Shown: piece by piece, positions 1 through 7,344 of the stretch
How positions within the stretch are numbered: position 1 is the first letter of the stretch
Layout of the letters: each line of letters starts with the position of its first letter
NCBI GenBank assembly: GCA_947088515.1
Contig: CAMUHA010000008.1
Span: forward strand, 1-36,464
DNA: 36,464 nucleotides
Direction of reading: 5' to 3'
Origin: an uncultured bacterium
GTDB taxonomy: Bacteria; Bacillota; Clostridia; Lachnospirales; Lachnospiraceae
The notes under the pieces: generated by a model
Told to the model about the DNA's origin: nothing
The model's database searches: none
The model's input: only the letters and a program-made list of their open reading frames with translations
Made by a program: the position numbers and the translations under genes

Positions 1-58
1 TAGATATAGGCGTTTCAGAAGAGACATCAAAACACTCATATAAAGAGGAGGAGTTCAT

Positions 59-334
59 ATGAACAAGACAGAATTAGTTGCAGCGATGGCTGATCAGGCT
101 GGCATATCCAAAAAAGATGCAGAAAAAGCTCTGAAGGCTTTTACTGATGTTGTTTCAGAAGAATTAAAGAACGACGGAAAGGTCCAGCTGGTTGGTTTTG
201 GTACTTTTGAAGTATCAAAGAGGTCAGCCAGAGAAGGCAGAAATCCCAAGACTGGTGAGGTAATGCCTATTGCAGCTTCCAAGGCTCCTAAATTCAAAGC
301 TGGCAAAGCTCTTAAGGATTTAGTTAACGAATAA
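59..334 (+). CDS. hup: HU-family nucleoid DNA-binding protein
   Basis: A 91-residue protein of the usual HU length. HU dimers bend and compact DNA in the nucleoid without strong sequence specificity. The N-terminal half (MNKTELVAAMADQAG, then the helical KKDAEKALKAF) is the dimer core. The conserved GFGTFEV segment lies near residues 46-52, and the DNA-contacting beta arm RNPKTGE lies near residues 60-66. A strong ribosome site (AGGAGGAG, about 47-54) precedes the ATG. The gene ends just before a hairpin terminator, so it is probably transcribed separately from the downstream yab operon. The family assignment is secure; which HU paralogue this is within the organism cannot be told. Confidence 0.97.
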   Translation: MNKTELVAAMADQAGISKKDAEKALKAFTDVVSEELKNDGKVQLVGFGTFEVSKRSAREGRNPKTGEVMPIAASKAPKFKAGKALKDLVNE

Positions 335-349
335 GACGTAGAAATTTAA

Positions 350-377
350 AGAGCCTGCCAGAGAGCAGGTTCTTTTT
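350..377 (+). terminator. Rho-independent terminator after HU
   Basis: GAGCCTGC at 351-358 pairs with GCAGGTTC at 365-372 (one G-T pair), followed by five T. It sits 16 bases after the HU stop codon and separates HU from the rqcP-yabP-yabQ-divIC cluster. Confidence 0.9.
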
Positions 378-492
378 GTATTGTATAACAGTTTTTTGGA
401 TTTCCCCACAAGGTCTGGTATATACTTTTGGGTCTTAAGGTAAGAGTATAGTAACGCAGGCTTTAGCTGTGGCTGATGGAGGTGCAGATTAT

Positions 493-732
493 ATGAGATT
501 GGATAAATATTTGAAGGTTTCCCGTCTGATTAAAAGAAGAACGGTAGCAAATGAAGCATGTGATGCAGGCAGGGTTTTAATCAATGACAAACCTGCCAAG
601 GCGTCTGCAAATGTAAAGGCAGGAGATATTATAACCATAGCGTTTGGCAATAAGGATGTGAAAGTGGAAGTCTTAAGCGTGCAGGAGACTGTAAAGAAGG
701 AAGAGGCAAAAGAATTGTTCCGCTATCTTTAA
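493..732 (+). CDS. rqcP: S4-domain ribosome quality-control protein RqcP (YabO/Hsp15 family)
   Basis: A 79-residue protein that is almost entirely one S4 RNA-binding domain, beginning MRLDKYLKVSRLIKRR and carrying the GRVLINDKPAK loop. RqcP (YabO in Bacillus subtilis) binds stalled 50S-peptidyl-tRNA complexes and helps RqcH add C-terminal alanine tails during ribosome rescue; Hsp15 is the proteobacterial relative. The start at 493 is chosen because GGAGGT at 478-483 is well spaced from it and the S4 fold begins exactly there; an in-frame start at 469 would add eight residues without a ribosome site. Location directly before yabP, yabQ and divIC matches the Bacillus order and supports this over other small S4 proteins. 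Confidence 0.88.
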   Translation: MRLDKYLKVSRLIKRRTVANEACDAGRVLINDKPAKASANVKAGDIITIAFGNKDVKVEVLSVQETVKKEEAKELFRYL

Positions 733-801
733 TTTTGATATTCTATCAGCGGCAGTTTTTGAATATAATCTCTTAGAGATGATTGTATCAGGAGATTTGT
801 T

Positions 802-1092
802 ATGGAAGAACTGACCAATTTAAATAAACGGGCACATAAGCTGATACTGAATAACAGGAGGTCATGCAATTTAACGGGTGTTAATGATGTGCTGTCTTTT
901 GATGAAAATGAAATAATATTGGAAACTGAGCAGGGAATGCTCATGATTAAAGGAAATGAACTGCATGTGAACAGGCTTACCCTGGATAAGGGTGAGGTAG
1001 ATGTGGACGGGCGGATTGACAGCTTTACTTATTCAGAACAGGCAGGCATGGGGAATAAGGGAGAGTCTCTTCTATCCAGACTGTTCAGGTAA
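802..1092 (+). CDS. yabP: Sporulation protein YabP
   Basis: A 96-residue protein of the YabP/YqfC family, which is confined to endospore formers and is made in the mother cell. Family features seen are the N-terminal NRRSCNLTGVNDVLSFDEN region, the beta-rich stretch GMLMIKGNELHVNRLTLDKG and a short polar tail. It has no membrane segment. AGGAGA at 789-794 is the ribosome site. The stop is only six bases before yabQ, so the two are co-transcribed. In Bacillus yabP and yabQ form a pair, YabQ being needed for cortex formation. Presence of both implies a sporulating ancestor at least. Confidence 0.9.
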   Translation: MEELTNLNKRAHKLILNNRRSCNLTGVNDVLSFDENEIILETEQGMLMIKGNELHVNRLTLDKGEVDVDGRIDSFTYSEQAGMGNKGESLLSRLFR

Positions 1093-1098
1093 GCGCCT

Positions 1099-1587
1099 AT
1101 GAGCCAGAATATTGTTGATGAGGTAACTTTCTTTTTGCATTCCTTTTTGCTGGGTGCAGTGATTTCCTTTGTATATGATGGATTTATTATTTTGCGCAGG
1201 CTGATAAAGCATAATCTGCTTCTAATTTCCCTGGAAGATATGATTTTCTGGATTGCCTGTGCGATTGGCGTTTTTTATATGCTTTATGAAGAGAACAATG
1301 GCATTCTCCGGTGGTTTGCCGTATTTGGCGCAACGCTGGGGATGATAGCATACAAAAAGAGCATCAGCTCCCTGTTGGTTGAGACTGTGACGGTTGTGAC
1401 AGAACGGGTGATGCGTGTTCTGGCTGCTGTTTTACGGTTCCTGTTAAGGCCAGTCAGATTTGTGGGAAGAAAGGTGCGCAGAGCCCTGGGAATTTCTTCA
1501 AGAAGGGGAAAGAAAGTGGGGAGATGTCTGAAAAATAAGTTGACGGGCAGGTTGAAATTACTTAAAATAACACTAAGCAGACATTGA
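1099..1587 (+). CDS. yabQ: Sporulation protein YabQ (integral membrane)
   Basis: A 162-residue membrane protein. Hydrophobic segments are visible at about residues 12-32, 47-67 and 70-90, followed by a strongly basic tail rich in Arg and Lys (about residues 115-162). This matches the YabQ family, whose Bacillus member localises to forespore membranes and is required for spore cortex formation. The start has no clear ribosome site, but it lies six bases after the yabP stop, so translation is probably coupled to yabP. The gene ends 21 bases before the DivIC-like start. Confidence 0.88.
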   Translation: MSQNIVDEVTFFLHSFLLGAVISFVYDGFIILRRLIKHNLLLISLEDMIFWIACAIGVFYMLYEENNGILRWFAVFGATLGMIAYKKSISSLLVETVTVVTERVMRVLAAVLRFLLRPVRFVGRKVRRALGISSRRGKKVGRCLKNKLTGRLKLLKITLSRH

Positions 1588-1608
1588 AGATTCAGATAAG
1601 GAGTGGCT

Positions 1609-1914
1609 ATGGCAAGAAAAGCAGCATACAGGAAAAGGCGTCAGAACCGTTTGGGCATGTTTCTGGCATATATGGTTGTGATTATGCTGCTAATTGTGGT
1701 AGCTTACAGCAGCGTAGAGCTTATGGAGAAAAAAGAAGCCTACCGTTTAAAGGAATTAGCGCTGGAAGAGCAGATTGAAGATGAGCAGAAGCGGGCCCGT
1801 GAGATAGAGGAATTTGAAAAATACACACATACCAAGAAGTATATTGAAGAGATTGCACGTGATAAGCTGGGACTAGTGTATGAGGGCGAGATACTATTTA
1901 AAGATGAGAACTAA
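1609..1914 (+). CDS. divIC: Septum formation initiator, DivIC/FtsB family
   Basis: A 101-residue bitopic membrane protein. A basic N-terminus (MARKAAYRKRRQNR) is followed by one transmembrane segment (LGMFLAYMVVIMLLIVVAYS, about residues 15-35), then a heptad-rich coiled coil (KKEAYRLKELALEEQIEDEQ) and the family ending IEEIARDKLGLVYEGEILF. DivIC/FtsB joins FtsL and DivIB/FtsQ in the divisome and helps activate septal wall synthesis. AAGGAG at 1598-1603 fits the ATG at 1609 better than the in-frame GTG at 1603, which overlaps it. It closes the yab operon and is followed by a terminator. YabR, which sits between divIC and spoIIE in Bacillus, is absent. Confidence 0.88.
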   Translation: MARKAAYRKRRQNRLGMFLAYMVVIMLLIVVAYSSVELMEKKEAYRLKELALEEQIEDEQKRAREIEEFEKYTHTKKYIEEIARDKLGLVYEGEILFKDEN

Positions 1915-1940
1915 AGCAGGTGAAAGAACCTGCTTTTTTT
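1914..1940 (+). terminator. Rho-independent terminator after divIC
   Basis: AAGCAGGT at 1914-1921 pairs with ACCTGCTT at 1928-1935 around a six-base loop, and a run of T extends to 1940. It starts at the stop codon of divIC and isolates spoIIE transcription from the yab operon. Confidence 0.92.
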
Positions 1941-1972
1941 GTCAGAAAATTTTTGATTTTTGGTACATGATT

Positions 1973-2005
1973 TTGACAAACTATTTTTTGTTTATTCAGT
2001 ATAAT
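1973..2005 (+). promoter_or_regulatory. spoIIE promoter with 21-bp spacer (probable Spo0A-activated sigma-A type)
   Basis: Perfect TTGACA (1973-1978) and TATAAT (2000-2005) hexamers are separated by 21 bases, four more than the sigma-A optimum. In Bacillus subtilis spoIIE and spoIIG are known for exactly this layout, with a 21-22 bp spacer bridged by Spo0A~P bound over the -35 region. Here TTTTGACAAA overlapping the -35 is one base from the Spo0A box core TGNCGAA. Spo0A control is inferred from this geometry and from the gene it serves. Confidence 0.7.
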
Positions 2006-2029
2006 AATCACTTGCAGGAGGAGGCAGTG

Positions 2030-2086
2030 GTGTGGGGAAAGGCTCCACATAGGCTGGATGAAGAATGGGGATTGGGATTAATATGA
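2030..2086 (+). CDS. Possible short leader ORF translationally coupled to spoIIE
   Basis: The strongest ribosome site in this region, AGGAGGAGG at 2016-2024, is five bases from a GTG at 2030 that opens an 18-codon frame (V/M-WGKAPHRLDEEWGLGLI). Its TGA at 2084-2086 overlaps the ATG at 2083 of spoIIE in an ATGA junction. Neither candidate SpoIIE start has a good ribosome site of its own, so reinitiation after this short frame would explain SpoIIE translation. The peptide resembles nothing I recognise and may matter only for coupling. Confidence 0.35.
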   Translation: MWGKAPHRLDEEWGLGLI

Positions 2087-3285
2087 AAAAGCAGATATTA
2101 AGCGGAAGAGAAGAATTTAACAGTATACTGCCTGAATATGGAAGGAGAAAACTGCTCACCTATGCGGATTCTATCAGGGAACTGGCGGACAGTTTTAAAG
2201 AAACGGAAAATAACAGAGAACGCCTGGAAGATGTAGATACAGACAGAAGGGATTATATATGGAAGAAACGGCTAAGCGAAAATAAAGAACTGATGGTGGA
2301 ACACTTACAGGAAATGGCACAGATTATGACTCAGCTTGCTGAAGAAGCGAGGAAATGTGTGCCTATGGGAGAACGGAGATTTAAGCAGATTTCTCACGCA
2401 CTGCGGGAAGTGGATATCCAGTTAAAAAATCTGTATCTGATTGAAAATGAAATAGGACGCATGGAAGTTTCCCTCACCATGAGAAACACGAAAAAAAATA
2501 CACTTTCAGCAGAGGAAATCGGAGATTTGCTGTCGGTTCTGCTAAACATGCGACTTGTCAGTGCACAGGATAATGCTATTTTTATAGGAGCGGACTGGCA
2601 GACCTTTTATTATGTGGAGGAAGCCCGCTATCATGTGCTTACAGGTGTTGCTAAGGTGGTCAAGGAGACGGAGAAGGTTTCAGGTGACAATTATGTGTTT
2701 TTTGAGACCGGGACAGGAAATCTGACAGCTGTACTTTCGGATGGAATGGGTTCTGGTGATAAAGCCTGCAATGACAGCGCCATGGTGGTGGAACTGATGC
2801 AGAAGTTTTTAGAAGCAGGATTTCAGATGGAAATGGCCATACAGATGATTAACAGTGCGCTGCTTGCAGGAGGGGAAAACACCAATATATCTACACTGGA
2901 TTTGTGCAGCCTGGACCTGTATAGCGGTGAATGCCGATTTGTAAAAGTGGGGAGCGCCAGTTCCTTCATTAAAAGACAACATCTGGTGGACCGGATTTCA
3001 GCTGGAAATCTTCCTTTGGGAATCTTCCAGAAGCCGGATATGGAGGCTGTGGGTAGGGCTCTGATGGATGGCGATTATATAGTTATGGTATCAGACGGTA
3101 TAATGGATGCCTTGTCCCAGGGAATTGGCGAGGACATGCTTCCAGAGCTGATTGGAAATACCAATCTGGAAAATCCCGGTGAAATGGCAAATGCAATACT
3201 CAATTTCAGCATTCAGCAAAGCCGGGGGCGTATCCGGGATGATATGACAGTACTGGTTATTGGAATTTGGAAAAAAGAACAGTAA
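2083..3285 (+). CDS. spoIIE: Stage II sporulation protein E, short form lacking the membrane domain
   Basis: About 400 residues against roughly 800 in Bacillus. SpoIIE is the PP2C phosphatase that dephosphorylates SpoIIAA to activate sigma-F in the forespore. The phosphatase domain is intact: SDGMGSGDKA, the structural stretch STLDLCSLDLYSGECRFVKVGS, SDGIMDA and the last metal-site RDDMTVLVIGI. Sequence before it (YADSIRELADSF onward) matches the region after the membrane domain of full-length SpoIIE. The ten-helix N-terminal domain is missing, and the cysteine cluster normally found in the central region is gone, with one Cys left (CVPMGERR). The start at 2083 is chosen for the ATGA overlap with a short leader frame; ATG 2065 would add six residues. 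How the protein reaches the septum without membrane helices is unknown. Confidence 0.88.
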   Translation: MKKQILSGREEFNSILPEYGRRKLLTYADSIRELADSFKETENNRERLEDVDTDRRDYIWKKRLSENKELMVEHLQEMAQIMTQLAEEARKCVPMGERRFKQISHALREVDIQLKNLYLIENEIGRMEVSLTMRNTKKNTLSAEEIGDLLSVLLNMRLVSAQDNAIFIGADWQTFYYVEEARYHVLTGVAKVVKETEKVSGDNYVFFETGTGNLTAVLSDGMGSGDKACNDSAMVVELMQKFLEAGFQMEMAIQMINSALLAGGENTNISTLDLCSLDLYSGECRFVKVGSASSFIKRQHLVDRISAGNLPLGIFQKPDMEAVGRALMDGDYIVMVSDGIMDALSQGIGEDMLPELIGNTNLENPGEMANAILNFSIQQSRGRIRDDMTVLVIGIWKKEQ

Positions 3286-3313
3286 TGGTAATAGGGGTAT
3301 GACATTCAGGCCT

Positions 3314-3342
3314 TTGACATTTGCTTAATATTCCGATATATT
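3314..3342 (+). promoter_or_regulatory. tilS promoter placing +1 at the start codon
   Basis: TTGACA (3314-3319) and TATATT (3337-3342) lie 17 bases apart. Transcription should start seven or eight bases after the -10, at about 3349-3350, which is the A of the tilS ATG. No ribosome site lies between the -10 and the ATG. Confidence 0.7.
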
Positions 3343-3349
3343 ATATAGT

Positions 3350-4744
3350 ATGATTAATAAAGTACTGGATTATGTCAAAAAGTATCATATGATTGAACCG
3401 GAGGATACCATAGTGGCGGGAGTTTCAGGGGGCGCAGATTCTGTCTGCCTCCTTTTTGTGCTGATAGAGATGCAAAGGAAGATTCCTTTTGCAGTTTCGG
3501 TAGTCCACATCAATCATAAAATCCGACAGGAGGCATCGGCAGATGCGGATTTTGTAAGAAAACTCTGTGAAAAATGGAAAATCCCTTTTTTTCTGGTGGA
3601 GGAGGATGTAAAAAGGCAGGCAGCAGCGCGGGGAGTTTCGGAGGAAGAGGCAGGAAGACAGATACGGTATCAGGCTTTTTTTGAAGCGCTGGGAAATAAA
3701 AAAGGGAAGGTGGCAGTGGCCCATAACAGCAACGACAGAGCGGAAACGATGTTGTTTCACCTGTTTAGAGGAACTGGCCTTGCAGGCGCAGGGGGAATAC
3801 GTCCGGTAGCAGGGAAGGTTATCCGGCCGCTTCTTTGCATAGGAAGGAAAGAGATTGAGGGGTGGCTGAAAAAAAGAAATATTTCTTTCTGCACAGATTG
3901 TACCAATTTTCAGGACATTTATACCAGAAACCGTATCCGTCATCATATTCTAAGCTATGCGGAAGGCTGGGTCTGCCAGGGGGCAGTAGTTAATATGAAC
4001 CGGGCGGCAGACCAGTTTTTGGAGGCGGAAGAATATATTTGCAGACAGACGCAGACAGCTATGAGCCGGTGTGTGAGTGCAAATAGGGATGGAATATCTG
4101 TAAAAATACCGGAATTATTTCAGGAAGATGCCTATTTAAGAGGGCGTATTCTTCTTAACTGCATAGAGCAGGCGGCAGGCAGCAGAAAGAACATTACAGC
4201 AGCCCATATTAAAAATATGGAAACTCTTTTTAAGGGGGCAGGATGCAGGGAAATTCATCTGCCTTATGGTCTCTTGGTTTACAAAAAATATGATGTGGGT
4301 ATGATACAAAAGAGGGAAAAAGATGTCTGTGTGGATAATATAGAAGGAAAAGAAAATAAATATGAGATATCCATACCATCGGTTTTGGAGCTCCCAACTC
4401 TTGGAAAGGTTGAATTCACAATATTTTCACGGAAAGAATCTCAAATTATTCCACAAAAAACGTATACGAAATGGTTTGATTATGATAAAATAACTTCGTC
4501 TATTGTGTTTAGGACCAGAAAACAAGGGGATTATTTTACTATTAACAAAAATATGGGGCATAAATCATTACAGGATTACTTTGTTAATGAAAAGGTTCCA
4601 AAAAAAGACAGGGACAAAATTTTTTTACTTGCAGAAGGCTCTCATGTAATATGGATACCAGGTTATCGGATAAGTGAGTATTATAAGATAAGCAGGGAAA
4701 CTGTAAATATTCTGCAGGTAAGCATAATGGATAAGGAAGGGTAA
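3350..4744 (+). CDS. tilS: tRNA(Ile)-lysidine synthetase
   Basis: A 464-residue enzyme that converts C34 of the tRNA-Ile CAU anticodon to lysidine with ATP and lysine, so that it reads AUA. The N-terminal PP-loop ATPase motif SGGADS is at residues 26-31. HINHKIRQEA and AHNSNDRAETMLFHLFRGTG are the typical HxNH-like and tRNA/ATP contact segments, and TNFQDIYTRNRIRHHI closes the catalytic domain. The C-terminal TilS domain is marked by FRTRKQGDYF and KSLQDYFVNEKVPKKDRD. The length is full. The start at 3350 lacks a ribosome site but gives the expected N-terminus before the PP-loop. It is the first gene of tilS-hpt-ftsH, a conserved Firmicute order. Confidence 0.96.
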   Translation: MINKVLDYVKKYHMIEPEDTIVAGVSGGADSVCLLFVLIEMQRKIPFAVSVVHINHKIRQEASADADFVRKLCEKWKIPFFLVEEDVKRQAAARGVSEEEAGRQIRYQAFFEALGNKKGKVAVAHNSNDRAETMLFHLFRGTGLAGAGGIRPVAGKVIRPLLCIGRKEIEGWLKKRNISFCTDCTNFQDIYTRNRIRHHILSYAEGWVCQGAVVNMNRAADQFLEAEEYICRQTQTAMSRCVSANRDGISVKIPELFQEDAYLRGRILLNCIEQAAGSRKNITAAHIKNMETLFKGAGCREIHLPYGLLVYKKYDVGMIQKREKDVCVDNIEGKENKYEISIPSVLELPTLGKVEFTIFSRKESQIIPQKTYTKWFDYDKITSSIVFRTRKQGDYFTINKNMGHKSLQDYFVNEKVPKKDRDKIFLLAEGSHVIWIPGYRISEYYKISRETVNILQVSIMDKEG

Positions 4745-4771
4745 ATACCAAAGGAGGAAAGGAGTCATTAT

Positions 4772-5296
4772 ATGGCTGAAAAGATTAGAGTTCTGCTTTC
4801 GGAGGAGGAAGTGGATGCTAAAATCAAGGAGATTGGCGGGCAAATCAGCAGGGATTACGCAGGAAAGCAGGTTCATCTGGTTTGTGTGTTAAAGGGCGGA
4901 AGCTTTTTTATGTGTGAACTGGCAAAAAGGATTACAGTTCCGGTATCTTTGGATTTTATGTCGGTTTCCAGCTATGGAAGTGAAACCAAGTCCAGCGGCG
5001 TGGTCAGAATTGTAAAGGATTTGGATGAGCCGCTTACAGGAAAAAATGTAGTTGTGATAGAGGATATTGTGGATTCCGGGCGTACTTTAAGCTATCTTAT
5101 TGATATGCTAAAGGACAGAGGGCCGGAAAGCTTAAGGCTTTGCACTTTGCTGGATAAACCGGAACGGAGAGTGGTGGATGTGCATGTGGATTATACCGGT
5201 TTCCAGATACCGGATGAGTTTGTAGTAGGATATGGTCTTGACTATGACCAGAAATATAGAAACCTTCCTTATATAGGGGTGGTGGAATTTGAGTAG
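4772..5296 (+). CDS. hpt: Hypoxanthine(-guanine) phosphoribosyltransferase
   Basis: A 174-residue purine salvage enzyme that joins hypoxanthine or guanine to PRPP, giving IMP or GMP. The early VLKGGSFFMCEL segment is the family's PPi loop. VVVIEDIVDSGRTLSYL (about residues 91-107) is the PRPP-binding loop with its paired acidic residues. DEFVVGYGLDYDQKYRNLPYIG is the C-terminal purine-binding signature. AGGAGGAAAGGAG upstream is a strong ribosome site. It lies 27 bases after tilS and 42 before ftsH, as in Bacillus, where TilS and HprT also regulate ftsH. Guanine versus hypoxanthine preference cannot be read from the sequence. Confidence 0.96.
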   Translation: MAEKIRVLLSEEEVDAKIKEIGGQISRDYAGKQVHLVCVLKGGSFFMCELAKRITVPVSLDFMSVSSYGSETKSSGVVRIVKDLDEPLTGKNVVVIEDIVDSGRTLSYLIDMLKDRGPESLRLCTLLDKPERRVVDVHVDYTGFQIPDEFVVGYGLDYDQKYRNLPYIGVVEFE

Positions 5297-5338
5297 GTAA
5301 ACATAACCGGAAGCATCCGGCAAGCGAGGTAAAGAACA

Positions 5339-7177
5339 TTGAATAAAAAATATAGAGGATATAATGCGTATTTTATACTTGTGCTTCTGCTGCTGGCACT
5401 GCTGGTCATTCCCAGCCTTTTGGATAATGACCAGGTAGAATATACCAGAGGGGAGCTGGTCCGGGACCTGGAAGATGGAAATGTAATTTATGCCGGCATT
5501 GCTCCTAACAGACAGACGCCTACAGGCAAGGTAAATATTATGCTAAAAAGCGGGCAGGCCAGAACCCTGTACGTGACGGATGTAATGGAAATGGAACAGC
5601 TCCTTATTTCCCATGGGGTAGACCCAGAGGTTAGAAAGGTACAGGAGGAGAGCTGGTTTCTTACCAGTGTGTTCCCGGTTCTTCTTGCCATTATAGTGAT
5701 GGTGTTTTTCTTTGTCATGATGAACAGTCAGAATGCAGGCGGCAGTAACAAAATGATGAATTTTGGAAAGAGCCGGGCAAGGCTTTCCATGGGAGAGGGA
5801 AAGATAACGTTAAAGGACGTGGCAGGGCTTAAGGAGGAAAAGGAAGAGCTGGAGGAAATCGTGGAATTTTTAAGAGACCCTGCCAAGTTTACAAAGGTGG
5901 GGGCTAGAATCCCTAAGGGGGTGCTTTTGGAAGGCGCGCCTGGTACAGGAAAAACACTGCTTGCTAAAGCGATTGCAGGAGAAGCTGGCGTTCCTTTTTT
6001 TAGTATTTCCGGTTCTGATTTTGTGGAAATGTTTGTAGGCGTGGGTGCGTCCAGAGTGCGTGATTTGTTTGAAGAGGCCAAGAGACATTCGCCATGTATT
6101 GTGTTTATAGATGAAATTGACGCGGTGGCAAGGCGCCGTGGCACTGGCATGGGGGGCGGTCATGATGAGAGAGAGCAGACCTTAAACCAGCTGCTTGTGG
6201 AAATGGATGGCTTTGGCGTGAATGAAGGCATCATTGTACTGGCGGCTACCAACCGAGTGGATATTTTGGACCCGGCAATTCTCCGTCCAGGACGCTTTGA
6301 CAGAAAAATCAGCGTGAACAGGCCAGATGTTGGAGGCCGGGAGGATATTTTAAAGGTTCATGCCAAAAATAAACCGTTGGCAGAGGATGTGGACTTAAAG
6401 CAGATTGCCCAGACTACGGCAGGGTTTACAGGAGCAGACCTTGAAAACCTTCTGAATGAGGCTTCCATAGTAGCGGCAAAGGATAACAGAAGCTTTGTGA
6501 TACAGGAGGATATTAAAAAATCCTTTATTAAAGTAGGAATTGGCGCAGAAAAGAAGAGCCGTATTATTACGGAAAAAGAAAAGAAAATCACTGCTTACCA
6601 TGAGGCAGGCCATGCAATTTTGTTTCATGTACTGCCAGATGTGGGACCGGTCTATACGGTATCTATTATTCCCACAGGGCTTGGCGCGGCAGGTTATACC
6701 ATGCCTCTCCCGGAAAAAGATGATATGTTTATTACCAAGGGCAGAATGCTGCAGGATATTATGGTTTCTCTGGGGGGAAGAATCGCAGAAGAGATTATCT
6801 TCAGTGATATCACTACAGGCGCTTCCAGCGATATTAAAAAGGCCACCAAAGAAGCAAGAGATATGGTGACAAGATACGGTATGTCAGAAAATATTGGCGT
6901 TATCAATTATGACAGTGATGATGATGAAGTATTTATTGGCCGGGATTTAGCCCATACCAAGAGTCACAGCGAGCTGGTGGCAGGAGAGATAGATAAGGAA
7001 GTAAGAAATATAATTGATGACTGCTATGGCAGGGCGAAAACAATTATTGTGGAGCACTTGGATGTACTTCATAAATGTGCAGAGCTGCTTCTTGAAAAAG
7101 AAAAGATTGGCAGGACGGAATTTGAAGCGTTATTTACCGCAAAAGATAGCTCTCCAGAAGCTTTTTTTACTTCATAG
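5339..7177 (+). CDS. ftsH: ATP-dependent zinc metalloprotease FtsH
   Basis: A 612-residue membrane-anchored AAA+ protease that degrades unfolded and regulatory membrane or cytosolic proteins. Transmembrane segments are near residues 11-28 and 108-128, flanking a small extracytoplasmic domain. The AAA module has Walker A GAPGTGKT (199-206), Walker B CIVFIDEID (253-261) and the second region of homology with TNRVDILDPAILRPGRFDR. The zinc site HEAGH is at 421-425, and the third ligand is expected at the Asp of SSDIKKATKEA. The start codon is TTG, preceded by GAGGT at 5325-5329. The C-terminus is shorter than in Escherichia coli but normal for the clade. Confidence 0.97.
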   Translation: MNKKYRGYNAYFILVLLLLALLVIPSLLDNDQVEYTRGELVRDLEDGNVIYAGIAPNRQTPTGKVNIMLKSGQARTLYVTDVMEMEQLLISHGVDPEVRKVQEESWFLTSVFPVLLAIIVMVFFFVMMNSQNAGGSNKMMNFGKSRARLSMGEGKITLKDVAGLKEEKEELEEIVEFLRDPAKFTKVGARIPKGVLLEGAPGTGKTLLAKAIAGEAGVPFFSISGSDFVEMFVGVGASRVRDLFEEAKRHSPCIVFIDEIDAVARRRGTGMGGGHDEREQTLNQLLVEMDGFGVNEGIIVLAATNRVDILDPAILRPGRFDRKISVNRPDVGGREDILKVHAKNKPLAEDVDLKQIAQTTAGFTGADLENLLNEASIVAAKDNRSFVIQEDIKKSFIKVGIGAEKKSRIITEKEKKITAYHEAGHAILFHVLPDVGPVYTVSIIPTGLGAAGYTMPLPEKDDMFITKGRMLQDIMVSLGGRIAEEIIFSDITTGASSDIKKATKEARDMVTRYGMSENIGVINYDSDDDEVFIGRDLAHTKSHSELVAGEIDKEVRNIIDDCYGRAKTIIVEHLDVLHKCAELLLEKEKIGRTEFEALFTAKDSSPEAFFTS

Positions 7178-7308
7178 AATAAAGCAGGTGGCTGCATTAC
7201 ATTCTGGGAAATGCAATTTTAAGTATCAATAAAAAGGATAAATGAATGCTTTGTAGAAAGTGCACAAAAATGAAGGTGCAAATTTGTAATATTTGTGAAT
7301 CGTTAGTA

Positions 7309-7337
7309 TTTACGCAAAAAGGGTGTTATGGTATTAT
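7309..7337 (+). promoter_or_regulatory. Strong extended -10 promoter in the ftsH-amylase gap
   Basis: TTTACG (7309-7314) and TATTAT (7332-7337) are 17 bases apart, and a TGG directly before the -10 gives an extended -10 element. No start codon with a ribosome site follows before the terminator at 7412, so the promoter appears to drive a non-coding transcript. Confidence 0.65.
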
Positions 7338-7344
7338 ACTACTT

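Noticed and set aside
1880..2086. A 68-codon frame between divIC and spoIIE.
   Set aside because: It starts inside divIC and crosses a strong terminator and the spoIIE promoter. Only its last 18 codons, behind a good ribosome site, are kept as a leader-frame candidate.
3425..3946. A 173-codon minus-strand frame opposite tilS.
   Set aside because: Antisense to the conserved PP-loop domain, with no start signals and no recognisable family.
6540..6869. A 109-codon frame inside ftsH.
   Set aside because: A shadow of the FtsH protease domain in another frame; the FtsH motifs are unambiguous.
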